From Planctomycetota bacterium (lineage in GTDB: Bacteria; Planctomycetota; Phycisphaerae; Sedimentisphaerales; Anaerobacaceae), in NCBI GenBank assembly GCA_023139715.1, contig JAGLNB010000026.1, positions 1 through 5,894 of the forward strand: a stretch of 5,894 bases of DNA. The letters are read 5' to 3'. The position numbers and the translations under genes were made by a program. The notes under the pieces were generated by a model. It was not told the DNA's origin and did no database searches. It was given only the letters and a program-made list of their open reading frames with translations. Shown here piece by piece: positions 1 through 5,643 of the stretch. Numbering within the stretch: position 1 is the stretch's first letter; every line of letters begins with the position of its first letter.

Positions 1-41
1 TTTCATCCACAGATTGAAATCTGTATAATTGCAACAAAATA
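1..41. other. Downstream flank of the nitroreductase gene with a small hairpin
   Basis: This stretch follows the stop codon of the minus-strand nitroreductase gene. It contains a short perfect inverted repeat, ACAGAT (9-14) and ATCTGT (19-24), around a 4-base loop. In the direction of the nitroreductase transcript the hairpin is followed by GGATGAAA rather than a run of T, so it is a poor match to an intrinsic terminator. No coding sequence can be supported here. Confidence 0.35.
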
Positions 42-554
42 TTAAAAATGCCACTTTTCATAGCAAAGCATATTTTCCAACCGCTGGCGGTCCTGTTGCT
101 TTGGTTCGTCAGCCGAGTAGCCGATAGCCATTAGCTCTATTATAGCGATGTTTTTGGGAATACCCAGTACTATTCTGACTTTTTCTGTATCAAATGAGCC
201 GAGCCAGCAGCTGCCAAGCCCAAGCTCCGTTGCCTGAAGACAGATATGTTCAAGAGCTATTGAAACGTCAATAGGTGCGATTGATTGGCCGCATTTCATA
301 ACATAATCACTGTTACTGCAAGCCGTTATAATTAAACCGGCCTTTTCAAAAACTTCCGGCTTATTGGTCGTAGCTGCAAGTTGAGCTTTTATTTTTTTGT
401 CCGTAACAGCGATAAAACGCCAATCCTGCATATTTTTTGCAGACGGCGCCAGTCGGGCAGATTCAAAAAGTTTATCGAGCTTAGCCGGCTCAACCGCCCT
501 GTCCTGATACGCTCTGCACGAATATCTCTTGCGAATAATTTCAAGCAATTCCAT
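42..554 (-). CDS. Nitroreductase family FMN-dependent oxidoreductase (170 aa)
   Basis: This is a small single-domain member of the nitroreductase superfamily, FMN enzymes that usually act as dimers in the cytoplasm and reduce nitro compounds, quinones or similar acceptors with NAD(P)H. The N-terminal RKRYSCRAYQ (residues 8-17) carries the basic/Ser residues that normally bind the FMN phosphate. APSAKNMQDWRF (36-47) is the family's second FMN-contacting motif. LGLGSCWLGSF (111-121) and AIGYSADEP (143-151) match the third conserved block and the strand before the C-terminal arm. The length fits the short subgroup of 165-200 residues. The start is supported by GAGGTG (minus strand, 565-560) five bases upstream of the ATG. 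It is transcribed away from the tRNA gene, with an operator-like repeat just upstream. The physiological substrate cannot be read from the sequence. Family assignment is secure, exact activity is not. Confidence 0.94.
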   Translation of the reverse strand: MELLEIIRKRYSCRAYQDRAVEPAKLDKLFESARLAPSAKNMQDWRFIAVTDKKIKAQLAATTNKPEVFEKAGLIITACSNSDYVMKCGQSIAPIDVSIALEHICLQATELGLGSCWLGSFDTEKVRIVLGIPKNIAIIELMAIGYSADEPKQQDRQRLENMLCYEKWHF

Positions 555-559
555 AAAAA

Positions 560-565
560 CACCTC
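560..565 (-). promoter_or_regulatory. Ribosome binding site of the nitroreductase gene
   Basis: Read on the minus strand this is GAGGTG, five bases before the ATG at 554-552. It is the best Shine-Dalgarno match in the window and fixes the start of the nitroreductase. Confidence 0.75.
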
Positions 566-566
566 A

Positions 567-596
567 AATTTTAAGCAGCTTAATTTTGAGCAACTA
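567..596. repeat. Tandem 15-bp direct repeat, operator candidate
   Basis: Two adjacent 15-base units, 567-581 and 582-596, match at 12 of 15 positions (AATTTTAAGCAGCTT, then AATTTTGAGCAACTA). The first unit and the first two bases of the second form a perfect inverted repeat, TTAAGC-A-GCTTAA (571-583). The block lies between the possible -10 element (602-597, minus) and the ribosome binding site of the nitroreductase gene, where a repressor would block transcription. The repeats are directly visible. The operator role is inferred. Confidence 0.55.
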
Positions 597-625
597 AGTA
601 TAAAATATCAAAAGTATTGACGCAA
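597..625 (-). promoter_or_regulatory. Possible promoter of the nitroreductase gene
   Basis: On the minus strand TATACT (602-597) is a good -10 hexamer, and TTGCGT (625-620), 17 bases upstream, is a weak -35. Transcription would start near 590 and give a leader of about 35 bases containing the tandem repeat and the GAGGTG site. The -35 overlaps the -35 of the oppositely directed tRNA promoter. The -35 is poor, so this is a tentative call. Confidence 0.4.
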
Positions 626-645
626 GTATGAAAACCGTGTATCTT
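617..645 (+). promoter_or_regulatory. Sigma-70-type promoter of tRNA-Val
   Basis: TTGACG (617-622) and TATCTT (640-645) are separated by exactly 17 bases. The predicted transcription start, about 652, falls just before the mature 5' end of the tRNA at 658. Position, spacing and five-of-six matching in the -35 make this a convincing stable-RNA promoter. Confidence 0.65.
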
Positions 646-657
646 ACTCGGTCTTTA

Positions 658-731
658 GGGCGATTAGCTCAGTTGGCTAGAGCGCCTGCTTTACACGCAG
701 GAAGTCACAGGTTCGAGTCCTGTATCGCCCA
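658..731 (+). tRNA. tRNA-Val (anticodon UAC)
   Basis: A full cloverleaf can be drawn. The acceptor stem GGGCGAT (658-664) pairs with ATCGCCC (724-730), with discriminator A731. The D arm has a GCTC/GAGC stem and a loop containing GG. The anticodon stem CCTGC (685-689) / GCAGG (697-701) closes the loop TTTACAC with anticodon TAC at 692-694, which reads GUA and other valine codons. The variable loop is five bases. The T arm is ACAGG/CCTGT with the TTCGAGT loop. The 3' CCA is not encoded, so it must be added after transcription. It is a single isolated tRNA gene, and I see no sign of an integrated element using its 3' end. Confidence 0.98.
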
Positions 732-780
732 TTTATAGCTTTATAAATGTCAGGATTAGAATTTATAAGCATTTATTTTA
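731..780 (+). terminator. AT-rich hairpins after the tRNA, weak terminator candidate
   Basis: Two alternative hairpins overlap here. One is ATTTATA (731-737) with TATAAAT (742-748). The other pairs GCTTTATAAAT (738-748) with ATTTATAAGC (761-770), with one bulged T, and is followed by ATTTATTTTATA. A hairpin leading into a T-rich stretch right after a tRNA is suggestive, but the stems are almost all A-T pairs and the T-run is interrupted. Confidence 0.3.
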
Positions 781-851
781 TACTAAATAAGTTATTCACA
801 TTTCTGCAATTTCCCGAACCCTTTTTTCATTGTGCATTACAATCCGGCAGC

Positions 852-860
852 TGGTATAAT
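852..860 (+). promoter_or_regulatory. Extended -10 promoter of the membrane TPR gene
   Basis: TGGTATAAT (852-860) is a perfect -10 hexamer preceded by the TGn extension, which lets promoters work with a poor -35. Upstream only weak -35 candidates are seen, such as TTGTGC at 830-835. It would start transcription near 867, about 30 bases before the ATG at 897. Confidence 0.55.
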
Positions 861-896
861 ACGGCGGCAATTAATTAAATCAAAACGGTAAAATTT

Positions 897-2762
897 ATGG
901 GTGAAAAACAAGCAGAAAAAACGCCAATCGTCGTAAGCAAATCGTTTATGGCGGTCGGGCCAACACTGCACTACAGTCATGAAAATGTGCAAAGATGCTG
1001 GCTGCTGGCTGTTACAGCTTTTTGCGCAAGCTGCCTTTTGTGGTCGCAGCTGACGGCCGGCTCGCTCTTGTCATTCAACATCCAAACAATAACATCAATC
1101 CAATCGTGGAATCTCGGAAGATTTACCACCACAGGCATAAGCATATTTGAATATCCATGGCAAATACTCGTTCTCGGATTTTTGATGGCTATTATAGCAA
1201 TCATACCAATACTAATATCCCAGCTGATGAGCTTCACATATAGTATCCCTTTCATATTGGCGGTGGTTTTTCTCGCAAATCTTCCCGGCTTTGCTCTCTG
1301 TCTTCTTGCCAGCTGTATCGCCGTTGCGTGCAGACCGCTTCGCTTTCGTTCACGATTTATCGCAATATCGCTTTGCACAGCTCCGCAACTTTTCTATTGG
1401 GTCTATTTCGGCAGTGCAAGAGCATTGGAGCCGCTCAAATTCGGGTTTTCACTAACGCCCTGGGTCTGCGCATGGCTGACAGCTATTGTAATAGCTGGAT
1501 TTATTCTCGGCATAGGCCATTTCACGCGTTATCGACCCGGCTTGGTGTGGATGTTTACAACAGTTGTGCTTGCAGCAGCTGTCATAGTATTTCAGACAAC
1601 CATAAGTTTCGATGAACTTGACTACCAACTTTACATAGCAAGAAATAATCCTGAAAAAGTAAGCAAATTTCACGACCACCGCATAACCGAAGCACTTGAT
1701 GCAACACTTACAAGCCCTGCTGTAAAAAAATATCTCGCTGGGTTCTTTTACCCAACGGAACCAATCCCGCTGCGAGCGGAATTAAAAAAGGAAATTCAAG
1801 CTCAATTGGCCAATAACGGTTGGCCGGGCTGGTTCATCGTGCCGGATGAGTTAAATTATCAGGCAAAAAAATATTGGCTGTCTCAACAGTATGATTTATT
1901 TATAAACCGCAGACCCAAAAGCCGCCGAATGCCTATCGCACTTTATTACAAAGCACTTCTCGGCGAATACACCCCTGACATACAACTACTCGGCCAAAAA
2001 GAAATGCTGCACTTTGCCAGCGATTATCCGCACGAAAAATCACGTAAGATTTGGTATCGTCTTTACAGAGAATTTGGCGACAGTCCCGAATCCATTGAAG
2101 CGAGATGGCGAATCGCAAAACACTGGGCAGGCCAGGGCAAATTCAAGCTCGCTGACAATATTTTAATTGAGGCACAGGCCAAACTCGAACAGCAATTAAA
2201 ACTGCTTGAAGAAAAACAGACGCAGAGCAATGCTATATTTAGCCCTTTCAAAAAACCCGTAGATTCAGCCATAACAACACTCAAATTATGTGAACTAAAG
2301 ACAAAATTAAGCCGGCTACGCAGCATTATAAACGAGGAAAATCAAACAGGTAAATCAACTGACGACAAATATCTGGCAAAATTTATTATACTCAATCCGT
2401 ATAGCTTGGAATTTGAAACGCAGCTCAATTATTTATCCAATCAAATCGATAATAACAGTCCGCTTAGAGACAATATTCAGCTGGCACAGACAAAACTCAT
2501 AGCCGATGAACAATTGCGAGCCGAAAAGCTAAAGCAGCTGCATGAAAAATTTCCAAATACCGATGGCGGCAAAGAAGCCCTCTACGAACTGGCTCTTTTG
2601 AATATCAATTTCTGGCGAAATCAAAGCGAAGAAAATCCCAAACAAAAGGCAGCGGCTCTTGCCAAAGCAAAAACAACGCTTGAAAAATTCATACGACTCT
2701 ATCCAAACAGCGTATTCGCCAATCCTGCACAGGAAAAACTGGGCGAATTGCCGGACAACTAA
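897..2762 (+). CDS. Polytopic membrane protein with large TPR-like C-terminal domain (621 aa)
   Basis: I do not recognise a named family. Residues 1-33 are polar. Residues 34-234 hold about six hydrophobic segments (near 34-56, 86-109, 117-145, 153-171, 187-207 and 216-234). Residues 235-621 are soluble and helical. Two stretches look like tetratricopeptide or BamD/YbgF-type helical pairs: about 345-430, with phrases such as HFASDYPHEKSRKIWYRL and SPESIEARWRIAKHWAGQG, and about 535-616, ending in LEKFIRLYPNSVFANPAQEKL. A lysine/glutamine/glutamate-rich helix at 420-442 may form a coiled coil. The arginine-rich loops at 147-153 and 211-213 are probably cytoplasmic, which would put the C-terminal domain outside the inner membrane; the N-terminal charges do not settle the topology. 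No clear Shine-Dalgarno precedes the ATG, and an in-frame ATG at codon 18 is an alternative start. A scaffolding or envelope-assembly role is possible but only inferred. Confidence 0.88.
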   Translation: MGEKQAEKTPIVVSKSFMAVGPTLHYSHENVQRCWLLAVTAFCASCLLWSQLTAGSLLSFNIQTITSIQSWNLGRFTTTGISIFEYPWQILVLGFLMAIIAIIPILISQLMSFTYSIPFILAVVFLANLPGFALCLLASCIAVACRPLRFRSRFIAISLCTAPQLFYWVYFGSARALEPLKFGFSLTPWVCAWLTAIVIAGFILGIGHFTRYRPGLVWMFTTVVLAAAVIVFQTTISFDELDYQLYIARNNPEKVSKFHDHRITEALDATLTSPAVKKYLAGFFYPTEPIPLRAELKKEIQAQLANNGWPGWFIVPDELNYQAKKYWLSQQYDLFINRRPKSRRMPIALYYKALLGEYTPDIQLLGQKEMLHFASDYPHEKSRKIWYRLYREFGDSPESIEARWRIAKHWAGQGKFKLADNILIEAQAKLEQQLKLLEEKQTQSNAIFSPFKKPVDSAITTLKLCELKTKLSRLRSIINEENQTGKSTDDKYLAKFIILNPYSLEFETQLNYLSNQIDNNSPLRDNIQLAQTKLIADEQLRAEKLKQLHEKFPNTDGGKEALYELALLNINFWRNQSEENPKQKAAALAKAKTTLEKFIRLYPNSVFANPAQEKLGELPDN

Positions 2763-2868
2763 CAACTTTGCAATTGAAAATCACCGCTTTTGGGGACAAA
2801 ACTCCACACAACTAACCCTAATCGCCAGTTTCAATGCCATTGAAATCAAACCCTAATGTGGTTTTCTG
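2763..2868. other. Intergenic region with palindrome and flanking direct repeats
   Basis: The spacer between the two solenoid-protein genes contains a weak hairpin, TTTTG-GGGA-CAAAA (2788-2801), that has no following T-run. It also contains a perfect palindrome, TTTCAAT-GCC-ATTGAAA (2829-2845), flanked by two copies of AACCCTAAT (2814-2822 and 2849-2857). CCACA (2804-2808) and TGTGG (2857-2861) form a further outer inverted pair. The set sits just upstream of the -35 at 2869, where regulator sites often lie. No small gene is supported; an open frame here merely runs on out of the preceding gene in another frame. Confidence 0.45.
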
Positions 2869-2900
2869 TTGACAAAATAGGTATTTATACATACTATAAT
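2869..2900 (+). promoter_or_regulatory. Strong sigma-70-type promoter of the HEAT-repeat gene
   Basis: A perfect TTGACA (2869-2874) is followed after 17 bases by TACTAT (2892-2897), or after 20 bases by the perfect TATAAT (2895-2900). Either way transcription would begin near 2903-2908. The in-frame ATG at 2899 overlaps the -10 element and lies upstream of that start point, so it would not be in the mRNA. This favours translation from the ATG at 2935. Confidence 0.7.
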
Positions 2901-2921
2901 GACTCAAATTAAGGTTTTCTT

Positions 2922-2925
2922 GGAG
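2922..2925 (+). promoter_or_regulatory. Ribosome binding site deciding the HEAT gene start
   Basis: GGAG lies nine bases before the ATG at 2935. The upstream in-frame ATG at 2899 has no such site and overlaps the promoter. This supports 2935 as the true start. Confidence 0.65.
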
Positions 2926-2934
2926 ATATTTTCG

Positions 2935-4713
2935 ATGCTTAAAGCAAAAACCGTCATAATAATTTTACTTACAGGATTTTTTATAAGCAGCGGCAGTTTT
3001 GCTCAGTCGCTTGGGGACGATTGGAACGATTTTCTGCATTACACAAAGATTGGCCGACTCGACATGGCCAAGGGCTATGCACAAGCAGTCCTAAACATCA
3101 CCCCTGACCCCGTAGAGATATTGGCTCTTAGCGAAAAAAATCCAGCTGGATTGGCAATACTAATAAAAGCAACCGAAGGTTCAACCGATGCGGAAATGGT
3201 CGAGCTTAGCGGAAAAATACTGGACATTATCGAGCAAGGCCGATTTATTCGCCGAGCCGATGCAAAAATTATAGTTGAGGAAATAAGCAGATTAAACGGC
3301 ACTGACCGTGGCCGACTTGCCGCAATAAAACGCCTTAAAAATTCCGGCGAATACGCAATACCATATATGCTTGATGCGATGGCTGATAAAGCTCGCAAGG
3401 AGGAACTGCCGAATATTTTGTGGGCTCTCCCGCAGATTGGCAAGAACGCAATTCGGCCATTGACAACCGCCTTGCAAACTGAAAATATGGCTGTCAAAAT
3501 CGAGATTGTAAAAACTCTCGGCGAAATCGGCTACCCTCAGTCGCTTGCCTGGCTGAAATATGTTGAAGAAAAAACCACATCAAACGAACTTCGCAAACAA
3601 GCGGTACGAAGCATCAAAAAAATTAATCCGGCTGCACTTGAAATAACTGCGGCTCAATTATTCTATCAGCTCGCTGATGATTACTACTACCACGCCGAAT
3701 CGCTGGCTCCGGCTGAAGATGCCGACTTTGCAAATGTTTGGTTCTGGAATTCAAACGACCATCGGCTTACTCGCGAAAAGACGAACAAAGATTATTTCAA
3801 CGAGCTTATGGCTATGCGATGCTGCGAGATGGCATTGAAAGCAGACGCAGGATTTAGTCCGGCAATAGGACTTTGGGTGGCATCATATTTTAAAGCTGAA
3901 TCAGCCGGCGTAGCTATGCCGGATTATTTCGGCTCCGGCCACGCTGATGCAATGGTTTATGCTACAACCGCCGGGCCAGAATATCTGCATCAGGCATTGG
4001 CAAAAGCCATTAAAGATAAAAACGCATACATTGCACTTGGCGTTGTGGAAGCATTGGCAAGTTCGGCAGGCGAAAAATCATTATTCGCAAGAGTCGGCAT
4101 AGAGCAGCCGCTTACTGCTGCACTTTCTTCTAACGACAAAGCTGTCAGCTATAGTGCAGCAATTGCTATAGCCACTGCCGGCCCAAAAGAAAATTTTGCC
4201 GAGCGTAATCTGGTCATTGAAAATCTCTCAAAAGCCCTTGCTGAAACTAAGCAAACCAATCCGGAAAATAACTGGGTGGCGGAAAATTATGCTACTCGTT
4301 CCGCTAAAGCAATGCTGAAATTGGCACAAACCAAAAACACTGTTATTGATTTATCAAAAGCGCAAGCAGCCCTGATAGATGCAACAAGAGATAGCCGAGA
4401 TGAAATGAAAATTCTAACATGTGATATTTTAGCATACTTAAAAAGCAGCGATGCCCAGCAGGCAATAGCCAAAATGGCTCTAACCGAAAACAATACTACC
4501 AACATTCGCATTTTGGCATTTGATGCCCTTGCCGTATCGGCGAAATTAAATGCAAACCAGCTCAGCGACGAGCAGATTGATGCTGTTTACTCTATCGTTG
4601 CCTCCGAGCAAGCCGAAACGCAACTGCGAAGTGCAGCAGCTGCGGCCTACGGAGCATTGAATCTGCCCAGCCAAAAGGTTAAAAATCTAATTCTCGACCA
4701 GGCAAAAATTTAA
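2935..4713 (+). CDS. Exported HEAT-repeat protein (592 aa)
   Basis: The frame is open from an ATG at 2899, but 2935 is preferred: it has a ribosome binding site and places a classic signal peptide at the very N-terminus (Lys3 and Lys5, hydrophobic 7-17, cleavage predicted after SFA at residue 23). The mature protein is an alpha-helical solenoid. HEAT-like repeats occupy about 125-230 (for example LPQIGKNAIRPLTTAL and VKTLGEIGYPQSLAWL). A central aromatic, TPR-like segment at about 240-325 carries DDYYYHAESL and NVWFWN. More HEAT-like pairs follow at about 345-440 and 490-585. No catalytic motif, lipobox or membrane anchor is seen. From memory the central segment resembles a family widespread in planctomycetes, without known function. 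The protein probably works in the periplasm as a binding scaffold. The DUF89 gene follows after 27 bases, so the two are likely co-transcribed. Confidence 0.9.
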   Translation: MLKAKTVIIILLTGFFISSGSFAQSLGDDWNDFLHYTKIGRLDMAKGYAQAVLNITPDPVEILALSEKNPAGLAILIKATEGSTDAEMVELSGKILDIIEQGRFIRRADAKIIVEEISRLNGTDRGRLAAIKRLKNSGEYAIPYMLDAMADKARKEELPNILWALPQIGKNAIRPLTTALQTENMAVKIEIVKTLGEIGYPQSLAWLKYVEEKTTSNELRKQAVRSIKKINPAALEITAAQLFYQLADDYYYHAESLAPAEDADFANVWFWNSNDHRLTREKTNKDYFNELMAMRCCEMALKADAGFSPAIGLWVASYFKAESAGVAMPDYFGSGHADAMVYATTAGPEYLHQALAKAIKDKNAYIALGVVEALASSAGEKSLFARVGIEQPLTAALSSNDKAVSYSAAIAIATAGPKENFAERNLVIENLSKALAETKQTNPENNWVAENYATRSAKAMLKLAQTKNTVIDLSKAQAALIDATRDSRDEMKILTCDILAYLKSSDAQQAIAKMALTENNTTNIRILAFDALAVSAKLNANQLSDEQIDAVYSIVASEQAETQLRSAAAAAYGALNLPSQKVKNLILDQAKI

Positions 4714-4740
4714 ACAGTCGGGTAGTTTTTATTTAACATT

Positions 4741-5610
4741 ATGAAAACCTATTTCGATTGTATTTCCTGCTTCGTTCGTCAGGCACTTGATGCCTCGAGA
4801 ATGATAACCATCGATGAAGATATTCACGAGCAGGTTCTCCGCAAAGTTATTTTGCTGCTTGGCGAAATGGATTTGCGTCAAACCCCGCCGGCTATGGGGC
4901 AAAAAATTCACAGAATTATACGCAAACTAACCAATAATCCCGACCCATATCTCGAAATAAAAAACCATTTTAACAATCTGGCTCTGGAAATGTACTGCGA
5001 ATTAAAACAGCAGATAGAAAATTCAGCTGACCCCTTTGAAACAGCAGTCCGATTGGCCATTGCAGGCAATATAATTGATTTCGGAGTGGACGGCGAACTT
5101 GAGCAGGCCAAAATCGAAAAAACAATTAAAGAATCTTTGACCGATAAGTTGGATATTAAAAGTCTTGAAGAATTCAAAGCTGCAATTACAAAAGCCAAAG
5201 ACATTTTATATCTCGGCGATAATACCGGTGAAATTGTTTTTGACAAACTGCTGATTGAACAATTGCCGCTTGATAAAATAACATTTGCTGTTCGCTCTGC
5301 TCCTGTAATAAATGATGCAACTATGGCCGATGCTTTAAGCGTTGGTCTAACGAAAATAGTTAATGTTATTGAAAATGGCGATGATGCTCCTGGAACGATT
5401 CTGGAAAATTGTTCGGATGAATTTTGTCAGCGGTTTGAACGAGCAGATTTAATTATTGCAAAAGGTCAGGGCAACTACGAAACGTTAAGTGAAGTTGATA
5501 AAAATATTTTTTTCCTTCTGCGTGCCAAATGCCCTGTTATTGCCAGGCATCTTAATTGCGAATGTGGAAGTATGGTCATAGCAAAAAGTTCAACACCAAT
5601 AATGCTGTAA
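4741..5610 (+). CDS. DUF89 / ARMT1-like metal-dependent phosphatase (289 aa)
   Basis: This is a member of the DUF89 (ARMT1-like) family, cytoplasmic metal-dependent phosphatases proposed to remove damaged or surplus phosphometabolites. Visible hallmarks are the N-terminal CISC pair (Cys7, Cys10), AIAGNIIDFG (106-115), LGDNTGEIVFD (158-168) with the metal-site Asp160, Asn161 and Asp168, VRSAPVINDAT (184-194), and KGQGNYETL (241-249). The length fits the compact microbial subfamily. The protein has eight cysteines, including a C-terminal CEC (273-275) where I would expect hydrophobic residues. No good Shine-Dalgarno is present; the closest, GGTAG at 4721, is 15 bases away. The ATG is chosen because the family begins with this exact region (MKTYFDCISC). 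The gene follows the HEAT gene closely and converges on accA. Its substrate is unknown; family membership is secure. Confidence 0.93.
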   Translation: MKTYFDCISCFVRQALDASRMITIDEDIHEQVLRKVILLLGEMDLRQTPPAMGQKIHRIIRKLTNNPDPYLEIKNHFNNLALEMYCELKQQIENSADPFETAVRLAIAGNIIDFGVDGELEQAKIEKTIKESLTDKLDIKSLEEFKAAITKAKDILYLGDNTGEIVFDKLLIEQLPLDKITFAVRSAPVINDATMADALSVGLTKIVNVIENGDDAPGTILENCSDEFCQRFERADLIIAKGQGNYETLSEVDKNIFFLLRAKCPVIARHLNCECGSMVIAKSSTPIML

Positions 5611-5643
5611 GAAGCTGTGGTTTCACGCAAAAATACTGGCAAA
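5611..5643. other. Convergent spacer between DUF89 and accA genes
   Basis: Only 33 bases separate the two converging stop codons. A small imperfect hairpin (GC-T-GTG, loop GTTT, CAC-GC, about 5614-5628) is followed by AAAAA on the plus strand. There is no convincing terminator for either gene. Confidence 0.3.

Noticed and set aside
24..29. TATAAT on the plus strand at the left edge
   Set aside because: There is no suitable -35 visible within the window and no plus-strand gene follows; it is probably chance in AT-rich sequence.
381..620. Plus-strand 79-codon open frame antisense to the nitroreductase start
   Set aside because: It lies mostly opposite a securely identified gene, has no ribosome site or recognisable domain, and runs through the repeat/promoter region.
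792..800. DnaA-box-like TTATTCACA, with TCATCCACA at 2-10
   Set aside because: These are two isolated near-matches about 790 bases apart, with no cluster, AT-rich unwinding repeats or neighbouring replication genes, so an origin is not supported.
871..878. TTAATTAA palindrome in the leader of the membrane TPR gene
   Set aside because: It is a short AT-only palindrome expected by chance, with no repeat or other support as an operator.
658..896. Possible integration site at the 3' end of tRNA-Val
   Set aside because: No repeat of the tRNA 3' end, integrase gene or composition shift is seen downstream in the window.
977..1378. Minus-strand 133-codon frame inside the membrane TPR gene
   Set aside because: It is an antisense shadow of the transmembrane coding region with no domain signature or translation signals.
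2659..2856. Plus-strand 65-codon frame running from the end of the TPR gene into the spacer
   Set aside because: It overlaps the end of the real gene in another frame, has no ribosome site and no sensible protein pattern.
3075..3497. Minus-strand 140-codon frame inside the HEAT gene
   Set aside because: It is an antisense shadow of a repetitive Ala/Leu-rich coding region. Its Ser/Ile-rich composition is what the complement of such codons gives.
4908..5246. Minus-strand 112-codon frame inside the DUF89 gene
   Set aside because: The opposite strand encodes conserved DUF89 motifs, and this frame has no recognisable features.
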